DNA of 64,000 bases from Sphingobacterium sp. UT-1RO-CII-1 (GTDB lineage Bacteria; Bacteroidota; Bacteroidia; Sphingobacteriales; Sphingobacteriaceae): the NCBI RefSeq assembly GCF_026711005.1, contig NZ_JAPPVJ010000003.1, positions 62,001 to 126,000 of the forward strand, given 5' to 3'. Of this stretch, positions 1 through 10,000 are shown piece after piece (positions within the stretch are counted from its first letter, which is position 1; each line of letters opens with the position of its first letter). The position numbers and the translations under genes were made by a program. The notes beneath the pieces are model-generated. The model was not told the DNA's origin and made no database searches. It saw nothing but the letters and a program-made list of their open reading frames with translations.

Positions 1-1032
1 AATAGCTATACCTGCAGTCCAAAACTTTTGTAATGTAAGCCTGTAGGTCTTTTCTGCATTCTCACTCTTGAGCTGAATATTATGACTTTTGTTCTTTTCA
101 ACCTCATAACGAATGACAGCAAATTGATTCTTGGCAGCGGCTCTCACATTTTGCAAGCTATCTGATAATGTCTTATATAATCCAAAGTAATATTTACTTT
201 CAATTGCCGGACTTAGTTCCACGAGCTTATTTAAAGCATAAACTTGATCATCATCGCTTTTTAACTTTTTCGAAGTTTCATACATTTTATCCGCATACCA
301 CAAGGCTGAATCGGGCTTGTTCTCAGAATAATAGTCCATTAAATGCCCATAGCTAGCATTCATCCCCCATAAATCATTCATATCTTTTCGAATTTCAAGA
401 GCTTGCAAAAGCTCATTACTAGCTACATAAGTAGAATCTTTCAACCATTTTGCCCTCGCTAAGTTTGAAACAACACGAGCATATTCTAAATCATTGTCTT
501 TAACTTGTTCATAAATGTCCTCGTATATATCAATAGCTTTATCGTATTCTTTTCGGTTTTGATAAACAATTGCTGTATTATTCTGGTAAATGTTTTTATA
601 CAAAGAATCTGTAGAAAATTGCAGTGCAAGCTTAAAGAACTTTAAAGCATTCTCATAATCATTGAGATTTAGCGTAGCAACCCCCAAATTATTATAATTA
701 CTGCTTAAATAGCTGTAATGTCCTTGTTCATTTTCATTCAAATAATCTATAGCTTCTAAAGCAGTCTCCTGCGCTCCAAAAAGATCACCAGCATCTTTTT
801 GTATAATAGCCATATTGATCAAACAGTTGGCAATATTCAAACTATCATTATTTTCAAAAAACAAATCTTTAGCCTTACTAAAAGAATAAAAAGCACTATC
901 ATTTACTTTCCGACTAAAAAAATCGTAAGCCTCATGATAATGTGAATTACCTAAGTTAATAGCTTTTTTCTCTTCTTGTTCCCTACATGCAATAAAAAGA
1001 AAAAGTAAAAAAAGTAAATTTAATCGCACCAA
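1..1032 (-). CDS. TPR-repeat lipoprotein, probable signalling protein (C-terminus missing)
   Basis: The reading frame stays open from about 1032 to the left edge of the window, roughly 343 residues. It begins with a hydrophobic stretch ending in LFIAC, a lipobox, so the protein is probably a lipoprotein. The body is helical and tetratricopeptide-like, for example NNLGVATLNLNDYENALKFF. Near the edge comes a basic, charged helix (RYEVEKNKSHNIQLKSENAE) and then a hydrophobic start (FWTAGIAI). That order is typical of Bacteroidota TPR proteins with a membrane anchor, a coiled coil and then a LuxR-type HTH or a histidine kinase; the output domain lies outside the window. No ATG fits. TTG at 1032 or GTG at 1029 is likeliest, with another in-frame TTG about 36 bases upstream. 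The exact start is uncertain. Confidence 0.8.
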   Translation of the reverse strand, partial: MVRLNLLFLLFLFIACREQEEKKAINLGNSHYHEAYDFFSRKVNDSAFYSFSKAKDLFFENNDSLNIANCLINMAIIQKDAGDLFGAQETALEAIDYLNENEQGHYSYLSSNYNNLGVATLNLNDYENALKFFKLALQFSTDSLYKNIYQNNTAIVYQNRKEYDKAIDIYEDIYEQVKDNDLEYARVVSNLARAKWLKDSTYVASNELLQALEIRKDMNDLWGMNASYGHLMDYYSENKPDSALWYADKMYETSKKLKSDDDQVYALNKLVELSPAIESKYYFGLYKTLSDSLQNVRAAAKNQFAVIRYEVEKNKSHNIQLKSENAEKTYRLTLQKFWTAGIAI

Positions 1033-1123
1033 TTTTTTTTCTAAACATAATAATTTTCGTTTAGTCAATCAATACGAAAATGCAAAGAAAAGTAGCTTTT
1101 ACTACTTTTCCTTGCTGTACTAG

Positions 1124-1282
1124 TTACTTTTTAGGAGGAATAGGAGGGATCGGCGGAGGTGGCGGAGGAGTACTCGTTTCACCACCTATAGCACCTCTAC
1201 TCTGAACCACTGGAGGATTTTTATCATTTTGTGTAGCCTTATCAGCACTACCAAACAAAAGGGCTAAAATTAAATACCACAT
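1124..1282 (-). CDS. 52-residue peptide with hydrophobic N-terminus and proline-rich tail
   Basis: A small ATG-started frame of 52 codons. The first 13 residues (MWYLILALLFGSA) are hydrophobic, like a short signal peptide or membrane anchor. A polar middle follows, then a tail of prolines ending in two lysines (PPPPPPIPPIPPKK). It lies 91 bases upstream of the TPR lipoprotein start on the same strand, so the two may share a transcript. There is no cysteine and no recognised domain. The sharply divided composition and clean start and stop favour a real peptide, but it is short and function is unknown. Confidence 0.5.
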   Translation of the reverse strand: MWYLILALLFGSADKATQNDKNPPVVQSRGAIGGETSTPPPPPPIPPIPPKK

Positions 1283-1690
1283 ACTTAAAAAAATTAAAAG
1301 TCAAAAACCAAATAGCTCAGCATGCTCCGTGCACACTATGCCAGCATTGTTTTTCAGAAGGCCTTCTGATTTTTTGGGAAGTATTGAACCCCTGTTATTG
1401 TATTTAATTATTGCTTCCCATACCAAAAATCAAATACAACAACTCAGCTCTTTTGTGAAATAACCGTATAACTAATCGATCATCTGCTTATAGTTATAGC
1501 GGAAATGTCAAGACAAACATAAATCGCATTCAAAACAAAAAAGTACATGTTTCCAATTTTTCCATTTTTTCCAACAAAAAACATTTTAATTCAAAATATA
1601 TAGAATGTTTATTCTCATTATTTAAAATAAAATTCCGAATAACATATTTTAAATTACGGTTTCCCGTAAAACCACCGCATAGAAGTAATT
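1283..1690. other. Intergenic region without a supported gene
   Basis: AT-rich sequence between the 52-residue peptide (minus) and the next gene (plus). It holds imperfect inverted segments around 1373-1435 (TTTTTTGGGAAGTATT against GCTTCCCATACCAAAAA). Frames on both strands are short or shadows of the gene starting at 1703. No RNA gene was recognised. Confidence 0.5.
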
Positions 1691-1698
1691 TATTTTTG
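1691..1698 (+). promoter_or_regulatory. -7 promoter element TATTTTTG, four bases before a start codon
   Basis: Matches the Bacteroidota -7 consensus TAnnTTTG. Four bases (TTTA) separate it from the ATG at 1703, so transcription should begin at or next to the start codon. No good -33 TTTG is present at the usual spacing. Confidence 0.5.
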
Positions 1699-1702
1699 TT
1701 TA

Positions 1703-2470
1703 ATGTTTGACAATTTTCAAGAAGCAGTAAGACAAGCCTATATTTTTTTAAAATCAAATAATAAGCTTCATTTTGACAGTGAAATTCCTTCAACAGGTAT
1801 CTTAAAAAAATGGTGTATATCAATATATAAAAAAGGATTATCACGAGAGGATGAACAGGTATTTGATCTTTTTTTTGATCGATTAGACAAAAATGAATGT
1901 CTTGAACGACTTATAAAAAAAACAGACCCTGATAAATTCCGGCCTTTACGAAATTTTATTTCAGGCGCCACAAAATCTAACCCAGACGAAAAGCTAGTAA
2001 AGCTTCTGTCTGTACTTATTGATTTCAAGCCTAGACCCTATCACCCCTCCCAATGGAAAAACACAGAGAAGCCTATGTATATCTCTACTTCTCCACCAGT
2101 AGTTACAAATAATAAGTTTTCAGCTACAAAAACTGAACTACCTAAAAGAAATAAGTTCAATTGGCTTAGTGTTTTTAGATTTATAACCATTAATCTATTA
2201 ATCGGTTTAGCTTTTTATCCCAAAATAAAAAACTGCAGTTGTTTTATAGAACAATACTACATCGCTATAGAATGCAATGAAAACACAAAATCTTCTTTAG
2301 TAATAGATCCCGAGAAATCCCAAATAACAACTCTTTATCCATCAACAACAGACTCCACAACCAAGCACGAAAAGAAAAAAAAATGGTATTGGAAAGCAAA
2401 TACGGAAGAAAATAAAACACCAAACTTCAAACCTCTCTATTTCACATTATCTATCAAAATAGAAATATAG
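1703..2470 (+). CDS. One-pass membrane protein of unknown function
   Basis: A 255-residue protein not assigned to a named family. Residues 1-110 are charged and helical and probably cytoplasmic. A linker follows, then a single membrane segment at about 154-172 (NWLSVFRFITINLLIGLAF). Directly after it come cysteines (KNCSC, later IECNEN). The C-terminal part is lysine-rich (KHEKKKKWYWKA). This order, short soluble domain, one helix and Cys-containing C-terminus, resembles uncharacterised Bacteroidota proteins, but that is an impression from memory. The final residues (FTLSIKIEI) look out of place, while another frame continues with plausible protein to 2535, so the tail may be frameshifted. 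The start is backed by a -7 box four bases upstream. Confidence 0.6.
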   Translation: MFDNFQEAVRQAYIFLKSNNKLHFDSEIPSTGILKKWCISIYKKGLSREDEQVFDLFFDRLDKNECLERLIKKTDPDKFRPLRNFISGATKSNPDEKLVKLLSVLIDFKPRPYHPSQWKNTEKPMYISTSPPVVTNNKFSATKTELPKRNKFNWLSVFRFITINLLIGLAFYPKIKNCSCFIEQYYIAIECNENTKSSLVIDPEKSQITTLYPSTTDSTTKHEKKKKWYWKANTEENKTPNFKPLYFTLSIKIEI

Positions 2471-2825
2471 AACCATTTGATAAACTAAAACGTTATGACA
2501 TCCAAACTTACAGTTCACCGGAATACTACCCTTGATAAAATAACCAAGTTCTTTTTGTCCTCCGATAAAAAGAACGTAGTCTGCCCATACAAAGAAAAAA
2601 GTTAATATTGCCAATATATACACTTAAAAAAAGACAATTTACAAGGCTTAGTTGTAGCTTAAGTAGAAACCTTATTTCGGATGTGTCTTTTCAAAATACA
2701 ATCAAACGAGCTGTAAAAAACAAAACTATTATAATGTGTTTCTTTGACATAAATACTAGAGAAGATTATTAAAATAATATAACATGGAAGTCCTAATTCA
2801 TCCGCGCTAACAAATGCCATAAAAA
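2471..2825. other. Intergenic region, possible frameshifted tail of the upstream gene
   Basis: Just past the stop at 2470 a different frame reads PFDKLKRYDIQTYSSPEYYP up to a stop at 2533-2535. Another segment reads KFFLSSDKKNVVCPYKEKS until about 2604. Either may be degraded C-terminal sequence of the 1703-2470 protein. The rest is AT-rich with no supported gene; a 60-residue minus frame overlapping the terminator hairpin is not convincing. Confidence 0.35.
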
Positions 2826-2849
2826 AGTCGAAAGTTTTCACTTTCGACT
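2826..2849 (-). terminator. Rho-independent terminator of the SusCD/oxidoreductase operon
   Basis: A perfect 10-bp stem with a 4-base loop (AGTCGAAAGT and its complement), followed on the minus strand by six T residues. It lies 87 bases past the stop codon of the last oxidoreductase gene, where the minus-strand operon should end. Confidence 0.85.
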
Positions 2850-2936
2850 AAAATAAACGATTAATATACCATTGTTATACTTAGAGCGTACTAACTATAA
2901 CAACATATTCTGAAGCAATTAAAATTAAATCAGCTT

Positions 2937-3905
2937 TTATAAATATTCATAACGTCCTGAAAAACGACTTCGTTGGGCAGCTTCCATAAATTTAAAAATC
3001 TCTAGAGTTTCCTCAGGCTGAACGGGCACCACTCCGGTATCGAAAAAGTCAAGAATCTCCTTAACTAAAGGGCCATAACCATCAAAAGGCCCAATAGGTA
3101 CTATACCCGTTTCGCCAAAGACAGTGCCCGCAATATTATTGGCACCTGTCCGAATACCACGCACAGAGCCAATACGACCATCTTTCCAATACCCCGTAAC
3201 AAGCTCTTGCCCTTCAGAAAACGTTCTTATTACTTTCTCACAACCGGTTCCCATCACCGTATAAAGCATTTCTACTCCATGAATCATGTACCAGGCCAAG
3301 TCAATATGATGAGGTTCAAGCTCAGCATAAGTATAGACGTCTGCTCCCAAAACTTTCCCAACAGATCCTTCCTTTACTTGTAAAACATGAGCATCATAAC
3401 GCAAAGAAGAACTGGAAAACAAAGGTACTTTATTATCCGCTGCCAATTTAAAAATAGCCTCTACATTTTTCAGATCCTGCCCCATAGGTTTATCAATAAA
3501 CAAAGGCTTTTTCGCTTTAATGACCTCCTTGGCCTGCTCTAAATGCACACGACCATCATTAGACTCCAATAGCACATAATCAACCTCTTTTAGCAGAACA
3601 GTTATACTATCTACAATCCTAACTCCCATACCTTCCATTGCTTTGATGATATTAGGCTTCATCTGTAGTGCGGATGGAATATCTTTACTACCATGAGGAT
3701 AAGCTGCGACTACACGATAACCACGGTCAGACAACTTGCCTTCATTAATATCCTTAGTAAACATCTCGCTATGCGAGGTATCCAAACCAATAACACCTAT
3801 TTTCTTGACCTTACCTTTGATGCCCTGAGCTGTAATTTCATTGTGTAAGAGCAACCCTCCCCCAACAAGAGAGAGTTGCGTAATAAATTTTCTTCTACTA
3901 TTCAT
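2937..3905 (-). CDS. Tat-exported Gfo/Idh/MocA-type oxidoreductase, divergent
   Basis: A 322-residue protein of the NAD(P)-dependent Gfo/Idh/MocA family, last gene of the nutrient locus. The N-terminus has a twin-arginine signal (SRRKFI, residues 3-8) and a hydrophobic stretch, so it should be exported folded with its cofactor. The Rossmann start is unusual: KKIGVIGLDTSHS at about 35-46, where most relatives have a glycine-rich GxGxxG loop. The lysine motif is present as IDKP (137-140), with Asp where EKP is usual. It is shorter than the neighbouring family member by about 180 residues. Two bases separate it from the gene upstream, so they are cotranscribed. Substrate unknown; action on a sugar or sugar derivative taken up by the SusCD pair is an inference from context. 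Confidence 0.85.
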   Translation of the reverse strand: MNSRRKFITQLSLVGGGLLLHNEITAQGIKGKVKKIGVIGLDTSHSEMFTKDINEGKLSDRGYRVVAAYPHGSKDIPSALQMKPNIIKAMEGMGVRIVDSITVLLKEVDYVLLESNDGRVHLEQAKEVIKAKKPLFIDKPMGQDLKNVEAIFKLAADNKVPLFSSSSLRYDAHVLQVKEGSVGKVLGADVYTYAELEPHHIDLAWYMIHGVEMLYTVMGTGCEKVIRTFSEGQELVTGYWKDGRIGSVRGIRTGANNIAGTVFGETGIVPIGPFDGYGPLVKEILDFFDTGVVPVQPEETLEIFKFMEAAQRSRFSGRYEYL

Positions 3906-3907
3906 TT

Positions 3908-5413
3908 TTACTTTCTTTTAGGCATAGCAGGTAGTGTAAAACCATTATGATAAGTATGATTAATCCATTCCTTGGCCACACCCTGTGCGTTTACCTTCTG
4001 AAACTGCCTATTAAATCGAGGATCACCATCCACTACTTCAAACTCATCAACAGATACAATCTGGATTTCATCATTTGCTGTAATATTTGTAAATTCCATC
4101 TTTTCTCCATCCCACAGTAAATCTCTATGCAACGCCTGCAAACGCACGGCTAAAACCCCCATCACAACCATTTCATTAAACGGACCGGAAAAACTAAAAT
4201 TAGAGCTAGCTTCTGTACGATTTGTTTTCGACTCCTTTGCCGCACGTATCCAATCCTGTTCATGGGCATTAGTGTTCCAAATGTCACCATTACCACCAGG
4301 TACACGAGGTATCCATGGTTTAGGCTTCTCAAAATGATTCATATTTTCAACCGGCAATAAAGTCGGATTCATTCCATAACATCCCGTCATGATCTTGCCT
4401 TTTTTACCAACAAAAATGATCCCACCGTTCTCGTCACCCATCATCATACCTGGAGCTAGCTCTGCCGGACGGTCAGGAAGCAAACCACCATCATACCAAT
4501 GAACAGTAACTTCTGGCATATTAACATTTCTGACTTTTGGACGGGCCGGAAATGTATATTTTACCACCTCTGCATGTGGCGGCGAGTAGAGATTGCTCAA
4601 AGTAGAACTACCGTTGACCTTAGTCGGATATTTTAAATTTAAAGCCCAATACACAGGATCCATAATATGGCAAGCCATATCGCCTAAAGCACCTGTACCA
4701 AAATCCCACCAACCACGCCAGTTCCAAGGCGTATAAACTGGATTATAATCACGTCTTTCGGCAGGACCTAAAAACAGATCCCAGTCTAAGGTATCAGGAA
4801 TAGGAACACCTTGCTTTGGTTTCATTAAACCTTGCGGCCAAATAGGTCGGTCGGTCCAACAATGTACTTCATATACCTCCCCGATAGCATCCGATTGTAT
4901 CCATTCTGCAATCTCTCGACACCAGTCAAAAGAATTTCCTTGATTACCCATCTGTGTAGCAACACCATAATCTTTAGCAAGCTCTGTCAATAAACGCGAT
5001 TCATAAACAGAATGTGACAATGGCTTCTGGGTATAACAGTGCTTTCCTAAAGTAATAGCATGAGCCGTAACACCTGCATGCGTATGATCAGGCGTTGCAA
5101 CCATAACCGCATCAATACTATCTTTCATCTCATCAAACATAACGCGCCAATCTTTAAACTTCTCAGCCCGAGGATAATCATTAAATGTTTTTTGAGCATA
5201 ACGCCAATCAACGTCACAAAGCGCTACAATATTTTCAGTATTCATATTAGCCAAATTTCTTCTACCCATCCCACCTACACCAATACCGGCAATATTTAAT
5301 TTGTCACTTGGCGCAACATGGCCAAACTTCTTGCCTAAAACTGTATTCGACACAATCGAAAAACCAGTAATCAGAGCCGTGTTTTTTATAAAATCTCTTC
5401 TTGAATTCTTCAT
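3908..5413 (-). CDS. Tat-exported Gfo/Idh/MocA family oxidoreductase
   Basis: A 501-residue secreted oxidoreductase. The N-terminus has an exact twin-arginine motif (SRRDFIK, residues 4-10). The nucleotide-binding loop GIGVGGMG is at 43-50, followed by an Asp-ending strand (ALCDVD). The conserved lysine motif appears as YTQKPLSHS (127-135), the form typical of the large Bacteroidota/Planctomycetota subgroup with an extended C-terminal domain. The chemistry is probably NAD(P)-linked oxidation or epimerisation of a sugar, possibly at C3; the substrate cannot be read from sequence. Two bases separate it from susD upstream and from the second oxidoreductase downstream, so these genes form one operon. 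No glycoside hydrolase accompanies it. Confidence 0.92.
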   Translation of the reverse strand: MKNSRRDFIKNTALITGFSIVSNTVLGKKFGHVAPSDKLNIAGIGVGGMGRRNLANMNTENIVALCDVDWRYAQKTFNDYPRAEKFKDWRVMFDEMKDSIDAVMVATPDHTHAGVTAHAITLGKHCYTQKPLSHSVYESRLLTELAKDYGVATQMGNQGNSFDWCREIAEWIQSDAIGEVYEVHCWTDRPIWPQGLMKPKQGVPIPDTLDWDLFLGPAERRDYNPVYTPWNWRGWWDFGTGALGDMACHIMDPVYWALNLKYPTKVNGSSTLSNLYSPPHAEVVKYTFPARPKVRNVNMPEVTVHWYDGGLLPDRPAELAPGMMMGDENGGIIFVGKKGKIMTGCYGMNPTLLPVENMNHFEKPKPWIPRVPGGNGDIWNTNAHEQDWIRAAKESKTNRTEASSNFSFSGPFNEMVVMGVLAVRLQALHRDLLWDGEKMEFTNITANDEIQIVSVDEFEVVDGDPRFNRQFQKVNAQGVAKEWINHTYHNGFTLPAMPKRK

Positions 5414-5415
5414 TT

Positions 5416-7089
5416 CTATAAATAATTATCATGTTGTATTAATATGCCATTAGAGCGGTCGATCTCCACCTGAGGGATAGGAAAGGGCCAGCTTTTATCA
5501 CTAACGTCACGACCTTTATCAGCAAAACCGTAAGTTGAATAGAAAGCTTTCATTGTACTGACGTATATTCCCCAACGTACTAAATCATACAACCTAAAAC
5601 CTTCTAACGCCAACTCATATCGACGTTCCTTTTTTATAGCTAATAAAACGTCATCAACAGCTTTTACTGCATATTTATTAATAAACTCGTTTTCACTAAC
5701 CTCGGATAGATCACTCGCAAACTTCCGAAAAACAGCAGGTTCATCTTTCTTTTTAGTAGTCACAAAAGCGCGCCTACGTACTTGGTTAAGTCGATCTAAA
5801 GCTATACTAATATTTCCTCCTGTTTTAACAGTGGCTTCGGCATTAATTAATAAAACCTCAGCGTATCTTATCCAGTAAGGTTGCCAATTACTCCGCTGCA
5901 AATCATTATTCTGACGATATTGTTGAGGTACAAAAGCTTTCCGACTATGTTGCAAATTAAAATCATTAAAATAACCTTTATAATTATGCACCTCATTAGT
6001 ACCATTAGACGCAAGAAAGATATCCTCATGACTGATTATTGTCAACATTTTGCGAGGATCAGCCTTATCAAAACTAGCAGCTAAATCACGGGTTGGGGTA
6101 TTGCCCCCCCATCCACCAACATTATTACGTCCAACATTCATAATTGCAAAAGCGTCCCCTCCCATTCCAAATGCAGGGTCATAATTACGAAGAACACCAA
6201 AAATAGACTCTTTAGAAAAAGGCCCCACTTTATAATCACCTCGAAACAAGTCATTAAAATCAGGCAAAAGACTCAAGTTACTATTCATAATAATATCCTC
6301 TGTTGCTACTCTTGCTAATTCATAATCAACTTTTGAATCGCCTTTCATCTGCATCTGCTCCATTAATCCTGCAAAAAATAAGGCAGCACGAGCTTTTATA
6401 GTCAAAGCAGCATCTTTAGACGCTCGCCCAGCCTCAGACGCAGTCGACATGCTTGACAACCTAGGCAAATGTGGCGAAGAGATAGCAGCATCCAAATCAG
6501 CATAAATCTGTATTCGTAGCTCTTCAATTGTAGCTTTCGCTTTACGGACAGAAGGATCTTCAACATTCGTAATTAAAGGCACTTCCTTAAATACAGTCAC
6601 TAAATCCAAATAATACCAAGCACGTAAAAACTTAACCTCAGCAATATAGCGCGCTAAAGTTTCGGATGATACCTTAACACCATTCTCTACTAAATTAGCA
6701 CCTTCTTTCTCATACCCCGCTAAAGCCTGATTACATTTACCTATACCCCTATAACGATTAGACCAAGTTTCATTAATAAGTGCATTGGAACTAAGCGGAC
6801 GTCCCCTCCCAACTTCAGTAGTTTGCGGTCTATCACCAGGATCGGAGCCTCCTGCATCTGCATTATCTACACTTTCGTCCATAATAGCGACCTTATTTAC
6901 AGTATAACCCCAGCCGTCAGCCATCGGTTGATAACAAGATGTTAGCATCTTTAAACCTGCACCATCCGTTTTAAAAAACTCTTCCTCATTTAATATCCCA
7001 TAGGGATCTCTATTTAGATAATCCTCTTTACAGGAGAGTACCCCTAATACCACACCTGCAAAAACGATAATTAATTTACTGAACCTCAT
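5416..7089 (-). CDS. SusD/RagB-family surface nutrient-binding lipoprotein
   Basis: A 557-residue SusD-like lipoprotein. The signal peptide ends in GVLSC with the lipidated Cys at residue 20, followed by KEDYLNRDPYG, a typical SusD opening. The C-terminal region has the usual RYAEVLLINAEA helix and a late RRYELALEGFRLYDLVRWG segment. SusD proteins sit on the outer face of the outer membrane as the lid of the SusC channel and bind the ligand, usually a glycan. The start codon is two bases after the susC stop and the stop is two bases before the next gene, indicating strict cotranscription. Ligand unknown. Confidence 0.96.
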   Translation of the reverse strand: MRFSKLIIVFAGVVLGVLSCKEDYLNRDPYGILNEEEFFKTDGAGLKMLTSCYQPMADGWGYTVNKVAIMDESVDNADAGGSDPGDRPQTTEVGRGRPLSSNALINETWSNRYRGIGKCNQALAGYEKEGANLVENGVKVSSETLARYIAEVKFLRAWYYLDLVTVFKEVPLITNVEDPSVRKAKATIEELRIQIYADLDAAISSPHLPRLSSMSTASEAGRASKDAALTIKARAALFFAGLMEQMQMKGDSKVDYELARVATEDIIMNSNLSLLPDFNDLFRGDYKVGPFSKESIFGVLRNYDPAFGMGGDAFAIMNVGRNNVGGWGGNTPTRDLAASFDKADPRKMLTIISHEDIFLASNGTNEVHNYKGYFNDFNLQHSRKAFVPQQYRQNNDLQRSNWQPYWIRYAEVLLINAEATVKTGGNISIALDRLNQVRRRAFVTTKKKDEPAVFRKFASDLSEVSENEFINKYAVKAVDDVLLAIKKERRYELALEGFRLYDLVRWGIYVSTMKAFYSTYGFADKGRDVSDKSWPFPIPQVEIDRSNGILIQHDNYL

Positions 7090-7091
7090 GA

Positions 7092-10000
7092 TTAAAAACT
7101 TAAATTAACACCAAACATCCATGATTTTGCTACAGGGTAATAACCTTGATCTACTCCCATACTAAGGGGCGAACTACTCCCTATTTCAGGGTCAAGACCT
7201 TTATATTTCGTAAATGTAAAAAGGTTGTAGCCGCTGATCCAAAAGCGTAAATTCTGAACCTCACGCAATAAACTATTAGGAAGAGTATACCCCAATTGTA
7301 TCGACTTAATGCGTAAGTACGAACCATCCTCTACCAGCCAGTCTGAAATCTGTAAATTCCCTTCATTAGATGAACTAATTTTAAACTGACTATTACTAGG
7401 GTTAGTAGGTGACCAAGCCTCTGACATTAACTCTTTAGGTGCATTATACCAACCAACCCCAGACTTCATATCAATTTTAGCGATATTCATAATATCATTA
7501 CCAATAGTACCCTGCCCCAAAATTCTCAAATCAAAATTTTTATATGTAGCACCTATGTTTAAACCATAAGTCAGATCAGGAAAAGGATCGCCAATATTTG
7601 TGCGGTCATTACTATTAATAACACCATCTTTATTAACATCAACAAAACGTAAGTCCCCAGGAACGGCTCCAGATTGTATGTAGGTATCTACTTCACTTTG
7701 ACTCTGAAAAACACCATTGGTCTTAAAACCGTAATAATAACCTATCGGCATGCCCTCTTCGGTTAAAGTCGTTGTATAACTGATCCACCCCCCACCAGGT
7801 ATGGGCTCGCCCCCGCCCAAAGAGAGAACTTTATTCTTGAGTGTAGCCGCATTAGCGGCAATAGAGTAACCAAAATCACCTATTTTATCGCTATATCTTA
7901 AGGCAAATTCAAATCCCTGGTTTTCTACCTTCCCAGCATTACTCCAAGGACTATTATTGTATCCTAAATAAGTCGGCAAAGGCACATTCAATAACATACC
8001 ATCTGTAGTCTTCCTATAATAATCAAGGGTAAAGTCAAGCTTCCTTTCAAAAAAAGATAAATCTAATCCCACATCCATCTGCTCAGTCCGCTCCCACTTA
8101 ATCATTGAGTTACCTATACTATTACTACCTCCTCCCAATTGAGGAACATATTGACCGAAATAATAATAACCTTGATTACCTGAATAAGTTGTTAAATAAG
8201 CTCCACGACCTATATTCTGGTTGCCTATACTACCCCAGCTCATTCTCAACTTACCACTAGAAAGCCAATTAAAGCTCTCCATAAAATCTTCTTCACTGAA
8301 GTTCCAGCCCGCCGAAATAGAAGGAAAAGCCCCCCACTTCTTATCTTTACCAAAATTAGAGGAACCATCATAACGGAAATTAGCAGTAATCATATATCTA
8401 TCCTTATAGGAATAAAAAACTCGGGAAAAATAAGAATTCAACGCACTTTCCCATTTGGATCCCGAAGCTTGCGGATTAATTGTAGCTGCATCAATGATCC
8501 ATTGGCTGGGTGAATTCGAAACAAGTCCTTGTTTAGAAGCTCCTGATGCTTCACTCTTCCATTCTTCTGCCGATGTACCCACCAAAGCTGTTACATAATG
8601 ATCATACCATTTTTTATCAAAATTCAACACATTTTCCCATACATAATAGTCGGTCTTAGAATTAGATACACCGACAGTTGCATCAGAATTAAATTGATTT
8701 CCATTCAAATAATATTTTGGCATAAACGAATTGGAAATACCTGTCGCTAAATCAACACCTATATTACTTCGAAAACGTAACCAATCGGTGAACTTAACAT
8801 CAACACTTCCCCCTCCTTTAATAGCTTTTCCCTTCCAACGGTTATTTTTATAAATCTCAGTCTGAGCAACAGGATTCTCTTTATTTGTCATCAAAATAGG
8901 ACTATAAAAAGACCATGGATTATTAACATCTACCCTATCTAAGAAAAGACCATCTCTTAAAAAATCAGGTATGTCCACCAAATTATTACGAAAAACAGGT
9001 GAAATAGGATCTGCAGCAAAAGCGATAAAAGCAGTATTGAAACCTGGGCTGCCTTCCAAGACATTACCACGACCTTCTGACACAACCCCAATATTAGCAG
9101 AAAACTTTAACCACGAACGCAAATTATGTTCAATATTTGTGCGAAACGAGATACGATCATAATCAGATCCTTGGATAATACCCTCTTGGTCAAGATAACT
9201 TAAGCTCGTACGGTACGAAAGATTACGCATGCCACCGGATATCGCGATATCATAATTCTGAATAACAGCATCTTTTTGATTGATTTCCTTCCACCAGTTT
9301 GTACCTTCGATAGAACCGGTATTCGACTGTAAAAACTTGAGAACTTCTTGCTTATTCGCCTCCGTAAAAAAAGCAGGTAATCCAGCATTAGTATTTGCTA
9401 AATTTTTATAATCCATAAACTCGGATGCATTCATCATATCATAAGTTTTAACAGGGTTTTGCAAACCTACATAAGTATCAAAACTAATTAGATTACTCAG
9501 TTCATCCCCCGACTGTGGCCCTTTTTGAGTCGTAACCATAATAACACCATTAGCAGCTCTTGAACCATAGATAGCTGTAGCAGATGCATCTTTTAAAACC
9601 TCCATGGAAAGAATATCATTAGGATTAAGCCAGCCAATATCACTTTGCGGCAAACCATCAACCACATACAATGGATTATTATCATTAACAGTTCCGATCC
9701 CTCTGATACGTACTGCTGGCGGTGTACCTGGGCTACCTCCCGTCGAAGTAATCTGCACACCAGCAGCTTGCCCCTGCAAAGCTTCCGTAGCATTGCGCAC
9801 TGGCATACTTTTTAATGCCTTTCCACTAATTTGCTCAACTGAACCGGTTAAATCACGCTTACGCTGTGTGCCATACCCAACAACTACCACCTCATCTAAA
9901 CCTTTAACAGATTCATCTAAAACTATAGTATGAGCATCATACGTTTCCACCTTGTACTGAAGCGGCAAATAACCTATAATAGAAAAATTCAAAATTTGAT

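Noticed and set aside
1141..1180. The GGAGG-rich run near 1141 as a DNA repeat or minisatellite
   Set aside because: It is simply the codons for the proline-rich tail of the small peptide on the minus strand.
1530..1844. A 104-residue minus-strand frame
   Set aside because: It overlaps the start of the plus-strand membrane-protein gene and its promoter box, has AT-driven composition, and shows no domain.
2659..2841. A 60-residue minus-strand frame after the oxidoreductase gene
   Set aside because: Its start lies inside the terminator hairpin; no domain or conserved pattern.
5060..5299. A 79-residue plus-strand frame opposite the large oxidoreductase
   Set aside because: Shadow of the Gfo/Idh/MocA gene, which has clear motifs and a Tat signal.
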